From an uncultured Fimbriimonas sp. (GTDB taxonomy: Bacteria; Armatimonadota; Fimbriimonadia; Fimbriimonadales; Fimbriimonadaceae): DNA of 64,000 nucleotides. Shown here in pieces: positions 37,393 through 46,674 of this stretch (within the stretch, counting starts at the first letter, position 1; every line of letters begins with the position of its first letter). A model generated the notes under the pieces. The model saw only the letters and a program-made list of their open reading frames with translations, was not told the origin of the DNA and made no database searches. The position numbers were made by a program, and so were the translations under genes. The stretch lies in contig CAMFIS010000001.1 of NCBI GenBank assembly GCA_945952345.1, positions 1-64,000 on the forward strand, read 5' to 3'.

Positions 37393-38090
37393 GAGCGGTT
37401 ATCCCGGCGGCGGGTTTTGGAACGCGGATGCAAAGCGTCACCCGTGGCGGCGCGAAAGAGTTGCTGCCCTTGGGTTCTGGAACGGTGATGGACCACATCC
37501 TTGCTTCAGCTCGCGCCGTCTGCGATCAGGTCGTGGTCGTGTGGGAACTCGGCAAAGGCGATCTTCCCGATGGAGTGGCCTGGGTTCCGCAGATGCCGCA
37601 ACGAGGATTGGCCCCTGCGATTGCGAGTGGAGTGTCGGTTGAGGATTCGAACCTGGTTTTCGTTCCTGAGGCGGTATTTCTTCCTTATGACCGCGCAGCG
37701 CGGATGGTGGCGATGGGTGAAGGTGACATCGTCTTGGCTTTGACGTGCGTTTCGGATGAAGAAGTGTCGAAGTTCGGGATTTGCGAAGTCGACGACCATG
37801 GATGGGTGACCCGCATGATGGAGAAACCGCAACCTTCCGAGACGGAGAGCCGGTGGGCGATTTGTGGGCGGTATCGATTCTCAGGTCGAGCGGCAGAAAT
37901 GCTGGTTGAATGGGTGGCGTCGAAGCCACTTGGGACCACCGAGTTTGATTTGTCCGGATTCTTCGCGCTGGCACAAGAGCGCGGAGTAAGAATTGCCGGG
38001 TGTTTTCTGGACGATTCCGTTCATCGGTTTGACTGTGGCGATCCCGCCGGATATGCTTCTGCCAAGGAAGCATTCGCACATGAAGGTTAG
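37389..38090 (+). CDS. Sugar-1-phosphate nucleotidyltransferase-like protein
   Basis: VIPAAGFGTRMQSVTRGGAKELLPLGSG; GTGA overlap. Confidence 0.82.
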   Translation: MRAVIPAAGFGTRMQSVTRGGAKELLPLGSGTVMDHILASARAVCDQVVVVWELGKGDLPDGVAWVPQMPQRGLAPAIASGVSVEDSNLVFVPEAVFLPYDRAARMVAMGEGDIVLALTCVSDEEVSKFGICEVDDHGWVTRMMEKPQPSETESRWAICGRYRFSGRAAEMLVEWVASKPLGTTEFDLSGFFALAQERGVRIAGCFLDDSVHRFDCGDPAGYASAKEAFAHEG

Positions 38091-38973
38091 TTTTTCGGCA
38101 CCCGGCCGGTGCGGCATACTCGGGAATCCAAGTGACATGTATGGCGGATGCGTTATTTCGTGTTCGGTGCCAGCGCGAAACACTTGTACAGTCGAGGAAT
38201 CTTCTGAATGGTCGTTGCCTCCGGATACCCGCTTGTGGGATGCGGCGGTTGCTAGGATTCCATTGCCCGGCAAGTACAAGGTGACGTGGGAGACGGATGT
38301 TCCGCGATCGAGTGGGCTCTCCGGTTCGACCGCATTGCTAGCCGCGACGGTTGCGTGCGTGTCGGTTTTGGCTGACAAATCTATTCCTGATGATCGAAGG
38401 GAGTTTGCCGAACTGGTTCGCGATATCGAGCTTCGAGAAGCGGGAATCGTGTGCGGATATCAGGACGCCTACATGTGCGTTTTGGGTGGAATGAATCGAT
38501 TAGATTTCGCCGGCAAGCATCCGATCGATAGCGGTCCATTGGGGACGGTCACGCCAGTTTCGGTACAAGGAAGTTTCTTGTTGATCACGACGGGGGTCGA
38601 GCGATTAAGTGGATCGGTGCATGGCCCGATTCGCGATCGATGGCTGGCAGGAGATCCAAACGCTCGCCGGCTCATCGAAGAACTGGCGGCGATGGGACGA
38701 TCGGCGAATACATCGGACGACTTTGCCGCAGCGATGAACCGCAATTTCCAGATCATACAAGAACTTGGTGGCTCAGGCGAATCGATCGACCGTCTCGTAC
38801 AAGAATGTTTGGACCATGGCGCGAAGGCAGCAAAATTGGCCGGAGCCGGGATGGGTGGAACCGTCATCGCCTTAACCGACAATCCCGAAGAACTCCAGCA
38901 AAGACTGAGCGAAATCGGATATACCAGGTTCTTGCGGCCCGTGCCGACCGAGGGGCTGAGGAGGGAGATATGA
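38080..38973 (+). CDS. GHMP kinase, glucuronokinase-like
   Basis: SAPGRCGILGNPSDMYGG, DVPRSSGLSGSTALLAA, AGAGMGGT; overlaps previous gene. Confidence 0.82.
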   Translation: MKVSFSAPGRCGILGNPSDMYGGCVISCSVPARNTCTVEESSEWSLPPDTRLWDAAVARIPLPGKYKVTWETDVPRSSGLSGSTALLAATVACVSVLADKSIPDDRREFAELVRDIELREAGIVCGYQDAYMCVLGGMNRLDFAGKHPIDSGPLGTVTPVSVQGSFLLITTGVERLSGSVHGPIRDRWLAGDPNARRLIEELAAMGRSANTSDDFAAAMNRNFQIIQELGGSGESIDRLVQECLDHGAKAAKLAGAGMGGTVIALTDNPEELQQRLSEIGYTRFLRPVPTEGLRREI

Positions 38974-39764
38974 ATTGGCCTTTGAGTGCTTTTGCCGATG
39001 AGATCGACGGCGATCTCGACGTTCAATTTACAAACCTCGTCGAGAACGGGATTCGTCTCGTGGATATGCGTTCGGCGTTTGGCAAGAACGTGATGGCGCT
39101 CTCGGACCAGGAAGCGGCCGACTACCTCGCCAAGGCGACGAGTTACGGCGTCGCGATCAACTGCGTCGGCTCACCGGTCAACAAGGTCGTGATGGCGGAC
39201 TCCTCTGCTTCAGGCGAGTTGGACAAACTACGACGCGCGATCGAGATTGCAGGAATCGTAGGAACCAAGCGAATCCGAATATTCACTCCCGAAGGCGACG
39301 ACTTTGAGGCCGTCTGCGCTTGGATGGAACCGCAAGTGAATCTGGCTGCCAAGCACGGCGTGGTACTGATGCACGAGAATGACGCCCGGTATTACGGCGC
39401 GTATCCCGACAACGCAAAGAAGCTTCTCGACCGCTTCGCGTCCCCACATTTCCGCTTTGCTTTCGACTTCGCCAACACCGTCCAGATCGGGTTCCGAGCC
39501 ATGGAAGACTGGTTCCCGTGGCTGCTGCCGAACCTCGAGACGATCCACATCAAGGATGCTCGAGAAGACAAGAAGGTGGTTCCGGCGGGTGAAGGAGTAG
39601 GCCAAGTTCGAGAAACCTTGACCTGGCTGAAGGCGCAGGGATGGGAAGGAGTTTTGTCGATTGAACCGCATTTGCAATACGCCGGGGACCGCGGGGGATT
39701 CACCGGCATCGAGTCGTTTAAGATCGCGTCAGACGCGATCCAGGGCATTTTGGAAACCTTATGA
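38970..39764 (+). CDS. Sugar phosphate isomerase/epimerase (xylose isomerase-like TIM barrel)
   Basis: LMHENDARYYG, FDFANTVQIG, IHIKDA; ATGA overlap. Confidence 0.82.
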   Translation: MNWPLSAFADEIDGDLDVQFTNLVENGIRLVDMRSAFGKNVMALSDQEAADYLAKATSYGVAINCVGSPVNKVVMADSSASGELDKLRRAIEIAGIVGTKRIRIFTPEGDDFEAVCAWMEPQVNLAAKHGVVLMHENDARYYGAYPDNAKKLLDRFASPHFRFAFDFANTVQIGFRAMEDWFPWLLPNLETIHIKDAREDKKVVPAGEGVGQVRETLTWLKAQGWEGVLSIEPHLQYAGDRGGFTGIESFKIASDAIQGILETL

Positions 39765-40810
39765 GTGATCTAAGATTTGGAATTTTGGGCTGCGGGAATA
39801 TCTCGAAGACCCACGTGCATGGCATCAACCATACGGAGGGCGCGACGCTAACTGCGGTTTGCGACACGGTCGACGAGAAGGCGCACAGGCTGGGTTCGGA
39901 GATCGGCGTTCCCGCATTCTCGGACTTCGATGGCTTTCTTCGTGAAGTGGACGCGATTACGGTTTGTATCCCCAGCGGATTGCACCACGAGTATGCGATC
40001 CGAGCTGCTCGGGCGGGCAAGCACGTGCTCACTGAGAAGCCTCTGGACATCACGCTTGCGAACGGTTTAGCGATGGTGGAAGCGTGCGAAGAAGCCGGAG
40101 TGAAGCTCGGCTGCATCTCGCAACATCGGTTTACCAAGGACATGCGACGCTTGTACGATGCGGTTCAGAATGGTGAGCTTGGCAAGCTTCTCCACGGAGA
40201 TTCATTTACGAAATGGTATCGCAGCCAGGGCTACTACGACAGTGCGGGATGGCGGGGAACGTGGGCTCTCGATGGTGGCGGTGCGCTGATGAACCAAGGC
40301 GTCCACTACGTCGACATGATCCAGTGGATCATGGGCGGCGTGAAGTCCGTGCAGGCCCGGACCCGAACCGTGATGCATAACATCGAGGTGGAAGATCAGG
40401 CGATCGCGATGGTGGAGTACAACAATGGCGCGCTGGGCACGATCCAGGCGACAACCTGCACGTATCCGGGCATGGCGGAGCGGTTGGAAGTGCATGGCAC
40501 CAAGGGATCGGTGGTCATCGAGGCCGACCGAGCCAAGATCTGGGTCACCAAAGACGTTTCCGAGCACGAGGCGTTTGGCCCCTCAGTAACGCTCGGCAAG
40601 AATCATCCGCTCGAAGAAGACGAGACGACCAAGGATTGGAACAAGGCGCACAACATGCAGATTCAGGACTTTACCAACGCGGTTCGCGAGAATCGCGATC
40701 CGTTCATCACGGGTCGTGCTGCGTTGGAGCCACTCAAAGTCATTCTCGCGATCTATGAATCTTCGCACCGCGGCGGCTCGCCGGTCCACCTCGAGGAACT
40801 GGTTCCTTGA
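39761..40810 (+). CDS. Gfo/Idh/MocA family oxidoreductase
   Basis: FGILGCGNISKTHVHG, AGKHVLTEKPLDIT; ATGA overlap. Confidence 0.9.
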   Translation: MSDLRFGILGCGNISKTHVHGINHTEGATLTAVCDTVDEKAHRLGSEIGVPAFSDFDGFLREVDAITVCIPSGLHHEYAIRAARAGKHVLTEKPLDITLANGLAMVEACEEAGVKLGCISQHRFTKDMRRLYDAVQNGELGKLLHGDSFTKWYRSQGYYDSAGWRGTWALDGGGALMNQGVHYVDMIQWIMGGVKSVQARTRTVMHNIEVEDQAIAMVEYNNGALGTIQATTCTYPGMAERLEVHGTKGSVVIEADRAKIWVTKDVSEHEAFGPSVTLGKNHPLEEDETTKDWNKAHNMQIQDFTNAVRENRDPFITGRAALEPLKVILAIYESSHRGGSPVHLEELVP

Positions 40811-41583
40811 ACTTCGGAGCTCAGCTCTACACGGTTCGCGAATCGGTGAAGACGGCCGAGGGCTTGCAGGCGGCCTTGGCTAGCGTGGCGGCAATGGGCT
40901 ACACCGGGGTGCAAGTCTCGGCGGTCGAGGCATTTCTGAACTCGGTTTCACCTCGCGAATTGCGAAAGTGGCTGGATGATCTGGGTCTGACGTGCTGCGC
41001 GACCCACCGCCCATGGGACCGGTTGGCGAACGATTTGTCGGAAGAAATTGACATTCATCTGGAGCTGGGCTGCCCGATCATTGGCATTGGAATGGGCCCA
41101 AAGTTTTGCTTCGAGGGCGGGCCTCCCGCGTGGCGAGCCTGGCTGCTCGAAGTCGCCGCTGTTGTCGCGAAGCTGGAAGAGAATGATTTGTCGTTTGCCT
41201 ATCACAACCATGCCATCGAGTGGGAGCGAGTTGGCGGCGAGAGGGCAATCGACATCCTTGCGGCCGAGAGTCCGGCGTCGATGCAATTCATTTTGGACAC
41301 GTATTGGGTGCATCATGCCGGAGCCTGCGTCGTGGATATGATCGAACAGCTTCGCGGTCGGATCGACGTGGTCCACCTGAAGGATAAGGCCGTGCACGGG
41401 TGGGACACCCGGTACGCCCCGGTTGGCGAAGGGAATCTGCCTTGGGACCGGATCCTGCCCGCGCTTGAGAATGCGGGGACGCAGTGGCTGGTGGTGGAGC
41501 AGGACGACTGCTACGGCGAGGATCCGTTTGATTGTCTGCGGCGTTCGGTGGAGTATTTGAAGTCGGTTGCGGCTGGGGCGTAA
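40807..41583 (+). CDS. Sugar phosphate isomerase/epimerase
   Basis: FGAQLYTVRESVKT, YHNHAIEWE, VVHLKD; TTGA overlap. Confidence 0.87.
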   Translation: MNFGAQLYTVRESVKTAEGLQAALASVAAMGYTGVQVSAVEAFLNSVSPRELRKWLDDLGLTCCATHRPWDRLANDLSEEIDIHLELGCPIIGIGMGPKFCFEGGPPAWRAWLLEVAAVVAKLEENDLSFAYHNHAIEWERVGGERAIDILAAESPASMQFILDTYWVHHAGACVVDMIEQLRGRIDVVHLKDKAVHGWDTRYAPVGEGNLPWDRILPALENAGTQWLVVEQDDCYGEDPFDCLRRSVEYLKSVAAGA

Positions 41584-41602
41584 GAGTCTCGCTTGTGAAT
41601 TT

Positions 41603-41634
41603 CTTGTGCAGGCTGGAAGCCTGCGCTCCACAAG
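41603..41634. repeat. Palindromic intergenic element
   Basis: CTTGTG / CACAAG outer arms and GCAGGCT-GGA-AGCCTGC (41608-41624). Confidence 0.75.
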
Positions 41635-41743
41635 ATCTGTTCCATCATTTCAAGCAATATGTTTAGCTGAGCTTAGTGAACACCGAGAAGCACTAAAGCC
41701 TGAACGCTGAAGCCTGAAGCCTATTTCCGGGTAAACCAGGGCA

Positions 41744-43645
41744 ATGATGGTGTTGCCTGTTTTGGCGTTCGCGGTTCCGGCGTTGTATGGTCCGATTCAC
41801 TTAGCCTTTGACGTCGATTCGAGCGGCAACCCATTCGATCCTCGCGAGAACGATGTGCACGCCATCTTCCATCAGGGCAGTGCGACGACCGACCTCATCG
41901 CCTACTTTGCGCACGACAAATGGCATGTGAACGGGTACGTGCCCAGGCCCGGAAGCTATAAGGTGGAATTCACCCGGAACGGAATGACCGTCCCCGTGAG
42001 CATGGAGATCAACGTTAGCTACGCTCCGCAAAAGAACATCATCCACGCCGACGGCAAGTGGTTCTTCGATGGCGCGGATCGGCCGTTCTGGCCCATTGGA
42101 ATCAACACTGCGTGGGGATCGAAGGATAAGCCGGTCACCAGCTATTTCCCGAAAATGAAAGAAGCGGGAATGAATTGGTCGCGCGTGTGGACCGCCCATT
42201 GGGACGACCACAACCCGTTCTGGACCAACCAGTTGCCGAAGCCGAAAGACAATTACTTCAGTGAGGAAGTCTTCGACCGATGGGATGAGATCATCAAGGC
42301 GGCGGAAAAGAACGAAATCAAGTTCCAGTTCGTCCTCTTCCACCACGGGCAATGGTCTTCGAGCGTGAACCCGAACTGGCCCGAGAATCCTTGGAACGCC
42401 AAGAACGGTGGATTCCTGAAGGACGCGGCGGACTTCTTTACCGACCCGGAAGCGAAGCGGCGAACCAAGATGATGCTTCGATACATGGTCGCGCGATACG
42501 GAGTTTCCTCTTCGATCATGGCATGGGAGCTTTTCAACGAAGTTCAATTCGTCGACCGTGTGCGGGAGAAGAACGATTGGGCGACGATTGGCGCATGGCA
42601 CGACGAGATGGCCGATTACATTCGGTCGATCGATAGCGCGCACCACCTGATCACGACAAGCTCGGAACTCAGCCAGCCGATCTGGGGGCACGTCGACTAT
42701 TCGCAAGGCCACGGCTACCCGGCGAGTGTGGCGGGCATGCTCGCGGGGACTCCCAACACGGGTCCGAAGCCGATGTTCTTTGGCGAGATTGGGCCGAGTG
42801 GTGCAGGCAACGGATTGGAAGCAAACATCATGGCCCGACGGGAAGGCATCTGGTCAGCATTCTTTGCCGGGCACTCTGGCGCGGGCGAGTACTGGTCGTG
42901 GGATCAGATGAACGACGCCGCCTTCAAGGCATATGGATTTTCAATCGAGCTTATCAAGCACTTGCCTCCAGCGATGACCTTTGCTCCCCAAGCAGTGGAT
43001 GTGAAGGTTGCCATGGGAGGCGACCTCACGATTCGACCCGGGCGCGGCTGGGACAAGACGGAGATGATGACCTTCAACCTACCCGCCGATGCGACCGCAG
43101 CGAAGACGGGCATGATGTCGTCGTTCTTCCAGGGAACCGGCCACCGGGACATGCAGCCGCAACCGTTCAAGTTCATTTTCGATGCGCCGGCGCCGGGAAC
43201 GATGTCGCTCCATGTCGGCGAAGTCTCGAAGAGCGGGGGGCGACTCGAGGTGTCCCTCAATGGTTCGAAAGTCACTGAGAAGGACTTTGATAGTGGACAA
43301 CGAAACGGTTCGTTGGCGGTTGGCTATCCGGCTGGGCACAACGAAATCGTGATCGCAAACAACGCTTCTGACTGGGTGAATGTAGACAAGATCACATTTA
43401 CCGGCATCGCTCCGCTGGCGACGGTCGAGGCGATTCGAAGCGGGAAGATCACGGTTCTGCATGCGTTCGCCACGAAGCCGGGCGTGTCAGTAGATATGAG
43501 CAATTTGGGTAACGATTCTTTTGGGAACCTGCAGATGTTCGACCTCGATACGCTGACGATGACGCCGGTGGTGAAGATGTTTAAAGGCGGGAAAGCGTCG
43601 GTCACTTTGCCGGGTAAAGACGTCATTCTGGTTTTCCGTCCCTAA
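41744..43645 (+). CDS. DUF5060-containing GH5-like glycoside hydrolase
   Basis: RPFWPIGINTAWGS, WELFNEVQF, FGEIGPSG; signal-like N-terminus. Confidence 0.75.
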   Translation: MMVLPVLAFAVPALYGPIHLAFDVDSSGNPFDPRENDVHAIFHQGSATTDLIAYFAHDKWHVNGYVPRPGSYKVEFTRNGMTVPVSMEINVSYAPQKNIIHADGKWFFDGADRPFWPIGINTAWGSKDKPVTSYFPKMKEAGMNWSRVWTAHWDDHNPFWTNQLPKPKDNYFSEEVFDRWDEIIKAAEKNEIKFQFVLFHHGQWSSSVNPNWPENPWNAKNGGFLKDAADFFTDPEAKRRTKMMLRYMVARYGVSSSIMAWELFNEVQFVDRVREKNDWATIGAWHDEMADYIRSIDSAHHLITTSSELSQPIWGHVDYSQGHGYPASVAGMLAGTPNTGPKPMFFGEIGPSGAGNGLEANIMARREGIWSAFFAGHSGAGEYWSWDQMNDAAFKAYGFSIELIKHLPPAMTFAPQAVDVKVAMGGDLTIRPGRGWDKTEMMTFNLPADATAAKTGMMSSFFQGTGHRDMQPQPFKFIFDAPAPGTMSLHVGEVSKSGGRLEVSLNGSKVTEKDFDSGQRNGSLAVGYPAGHNEIVIANNASDWVNVDKITFTGIAPLATVEAIRSGKITVLHAFATKPGVSVDMSNLGNDSFGNLQMFDLDTLTMTPVVKMFKGGKASVTLPGKDVILVFRP

Positions 43646-43647
43646 CG

Positions 43648-44661
43648 ATGTTAGCCCGCGACGCCGTCCGGGAATTGGTGTTGCGACACGGGTGGAACGC
43701 CACCTGCTACCAGACTGTCAATCCGATCTTCGAGTATTCGTTTTATGGCGATCTCGATGCGTTCGTCGCCTACGTTCGAGCCCATGGCAAGCGGGTGGTC
43801 GCGGGCGCGCCGGTGTGCGCACTGGAGGTTTTGGGCCAGGTGCTCGACCGGTTTGAAGAGGAGGAGAAGAGCGAAGTTGTGTACTTCGGCGCGGGTGGGC
43901 GAGTGGTGTCTTTACTGCGGGAACGGAATCCCCGCGGCATTGTGTCGCTGGGAGCTCAGCCAGTCTGGCGACCATCGCATTGGAACGAGTGCGTACTTAA
44001 GCGGAAGTCTCTTCGCTACCAGTTCAATCGAGCCCGAAACAAAGGCGTGGTGGTGCGGGAGTGGAAAACCGCCGAGGCAGAAGAATCCCCAGCTTTGCAG
44101 TCCGTGCTGAACGATTGGTTGGGATCGAGGGGGCATCCTCCGTTGCACTTCTTGGTTGAACCTGAAACTCTCGACTATTTGGAGGATCGGCGAACGTTCG
44201 TGGCCGAAGTCGAGGGGCGTCCGGTGGGATTCTTGAACCTGTGCCCTGTGCCAAAAAGAAACGGCTGGCTGACCGAGCAATTTCCCCGCACACGAAACGC
44301 TCCAAACGGGACCGTTGAACTTCTCATGCACGAAGCCGCTCAAGTCGTAGCGGCGGATGGGGCGGAGTATTTGACGATGGGACTAGTTCCATTCTCGGTG
44401 GACGGAGCGGTGCAGGAGAACCCGTGGTGGCTGCGGCAAGTGATGGAGCTCACTCGCGTGTTCGGTCGGCCGCTTTATTCATTTACGGGCTTGAATGAGT
44501 TTAAGTCGAAGTTCAATCCCGAGGCTTGGGAGCCGGTATACGCGGCGGTGACCAGGCGGACTTTTGGAGTCGGAGACTTGCTGGCAGTGTCCGAGGCGTT
44601 TACGCGAGAGTCGTTCGGGCGAACGCTGGGACGTTTGGTCAAGAAGACACTGCGACAATGA
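43648..44661 (+). CDS. DUF2156 / phosphatidylglycerol lysyltransferase-like protein
   Basis: GNAT-like C-terminal domain, VCALEVLGQVLDRFEEE..., LTMGLVPFS, LYSFTGLNEFKSKFNPEAWEPVY. Confidence 0.75.
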   Translation: MLARDAVRELVLRHGWNATCYQTVNPIFEYSFYGDLDAFVAYVRAHGKRVVAGAPVCALEVLGQVLDRFEEEEKSEVVYFGAGGRVVSLLRERNPRGIVSLGAQPVWRPSHWNECVLKRKSLRYQFNRARNKGVVVREWKTAEAEESPALQSVLNDWLGSRGHPPLHFLVEPETLDYLEDRRTFVAEVEGRPVGFLNLCPVPKRNGWLTEQFPRTRNAPNGTVELLMHEAAQVVAADGAEYLTMGLVPFSVDGAVQENPWWLRQVMELTRVFGRPLYSFTGLNEFKSKFNPEAWEPVYAAVTRRTFGVGDLLAVSEAFTRESFGRTLGRLVKKTLRQ

Positions 44662-44688
44662 GGCTTCTAGGTGCGAGTGCAAGAAAGA

Positions 44689-44763
44689 TGGTGGGCGGTA
44701 CAGGACTTGAACCTGTGACCCCTTCGGTGTGAACGAAGTGCTCTACCACTGAGCCAACCGCCC
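44689..44763 (-). tRNA. tRNA-Val(CAC), CCA encoded
   Basis: GGGCGGT acceptor, TTCGTTCACACCGAA anticodon arm (CAC), GGTTCAAGTCC T-arm. Confidence 0.92.
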
Positions 44764-45111
44764 GAGAGACCGTTAGTCTACCTTGCAATAAGTCGAGCAT
44801 TCCTTTGATGTTCAAGCGAATATTTCGACGCCACGCTGATCGGCACCTCACGCTTCTCTAGCGGTCGTCTATGGTGCACCTTGGACGGTGAGAGCAAACT
44901 TCCAGAGAAGGATATCAGTCAAACAGATAAGTCTTTCTTACTAATTGTTTATCATTCGGCTCCACTTGGATTTCAAAATTTACAAGTTCAAGGACAAAAC
45001 TTGTATTTTAAAATTTGATCATATGCTTTTCATATGCCGCAATCGGCAAATGTCCCCCGTATGAGGCTTGACAAAAGCCGATGATAAATCGAAACATGTC
45101 GTCGGATTTAT

Positions 45112-46674
45112 TTGTGGGAAGCGTCGATGGAACTCAGGGATGGAGAAATTACAGGGCGGCTTGACGCCGAGCTGCTGAAGGCAGTATTTGACACCGCGGT
45201 CGATGGGATCGTAACGATTAACGAGGTAGGCACGATCATTAATGCCAACCTGGCGATTGAGCATTTGTTTGGGTATCACCCTGACGAGCTTATTGGCAAG
45301 AACGTTAAACTGCTGATGCCAGAGCCGTACGTTTCTCAGCACGACGCTTACCTCGCCAACTATCGAGAGACGCAGGAGAAGAAGGTCATTGGCATTGGCC
45401 GCGAGGTGCATGGTAAGCGAAAGGACGGAACAGAGTTTCCGATCGACCTCGCCGTCGCCGAAACGATAACACCAAACGGCCCAGTCTTTACCGGCATCAT
45501 AAGAGACATTTCGGACCGAAAACTTGCCGAACAATTGGTTCTCGAAAAAGAAGTTGCCGAGAAAGCAAGCGCGTCCAAATCCGAATTCTTGTCTCGCATG
45601 AGCCATGAATTTCGCACACCGCTGAATGCAATCCTTGGGTTTAGCCAGCTCTTGGAGCTTGAAGAACTATCCGACGTTCAGCGCGACAACGTACGATACA
45701 TCATCACGAGCGGTCAGCACCTGTTGCGTCTGATCAATGACATCCTCGAGATATCGAAAGTGGAATTAAGCACGTTCGGCATGTCGTTGGAAGCCGTTTC
45801 GGTACGGGACGTCATGAACGAATCTCTTGGCTTGGTAAAGAGCGCTGGAGACATACCTAAGATCAAGATCGAATACGACTCGCAGGAGTACATGCTTCGC
45901 GCCGATGCCCAGCGCCTCCGCCAGGTGTTTGTTAGCATCTTGTCCAACGCGATCAAATTCAATCGACCGGGCGGCTCAGTGAGAGTATCGCACCACTTGC
46001 GCGACGAAATTTGGGTGGACACGATCATTACCGACACTGGAGTTGGGATCCCTGCAGGGAAGATGTCAAAGCTTTTTGTTCCCTTCGAGCGGCTTGGCGC
46101 CGAGGCGACAACCATCGAAGGCAGCGGTCTGGGGTTGGCTCTCTCCAAGTCTTTGGTCGAGGCCATGGGGGGTGAAATTACCGTTGAATCGAAAGTTGGT
46201 CAAGGCTCGACCTTCCGAATCTCATTGCCTCTACTGACCGAAAAATCATCGACAATGATTGTTTTCGGAGATACTCCTGGAATCGATCTCTCGCTGGAGA
46301 GAGGCAGCCGCATCCTGGTCATCGAAGATAACATTGTTAACACGGCCCTTCTTCAGAAGATTTTTGCCAAAAGGAAAGGCGTCGAGCTAATGATTGCATC
46401 GGATGGCGGGACTGGTCTTGCGATGGCCGAAAGCAATCGGCCCGATCTCATTCTGCTCGATCTTCATTTACCTGACCTCGGAGGACGAGAGGTCCTTCGC
46501 GAGTTGAAATCGAACGAGGAATTAAAGCACATCCCGGTCATTATCGTGAGTGCAGACACGTATTCGACTCTCAAGCAGACTCTGCTAGAAGAAGGCGCCG
46601 TTGCTTATCTCACTAAACCGATCGACATCAACCTGCTGGTGAAGGCAGTTGGAGAAGCGCTGCAGGTGCCTTAA
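45112..46674 (+). CDS. PAS-histidine kinase-receiver hybrid
   Basis: PAS (GTIINANLAIEHLFGYHPDELIGKNV), HisKA (FLSRMSHEFRTPLNAILGFSQ), HATPase, REC (PDLILLDLHLPDLGG). Confidence 0.93.
   Translation: MWEASMELRDGEITGRLDAELLKAVFDTAVDGIVTINEVGTIINANLAIEHLFGYHPDELIGKNVKLLMPEPYVSQHDAYLANYRETQEKKVIGIGREVHGKRKDGTEFPIDLAVAETITPNGPVFTGIIRDISDRKLAEQLVLEKEVAEKASASKSEFLSRMSHEFRTPLNAILGFSQLLELEELSDVQRDNVRYIITSGQHLLRLINDILEISKVELSTFGMSLEAVSVRDVMNESLGLVKSAGDIPKIKIEYDSQEYMLRADAQRLRQVFVSILSNAIKFNRPGGSVRVSHHLRDEIWVDTIITDTGVGIPAGKMSKLFVPFERLGAEATTIEGSGLGLALSKSLVEAMGGEITVESKVGQGSTFRISLPLLTEKSSTMIVFGDTPGIDLSLERGSRILVIEDNIVNTALLQKIFAKRKGVELMIASDGGTGLAMAESNRPDLILLDLHLPDLGGREVLRELKSNEELKHIPVIIVSADTYSTLKQTLLEEGAVAYLTKPIDINLLVKAVGEALQVP

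Noticed and set aside
44764-45111. Possible c-di-GMP (GEMM) riboswitch before the hybrid kinase
   Set aside because: No recognisable GEMM core motifs; only AT-rich dyads
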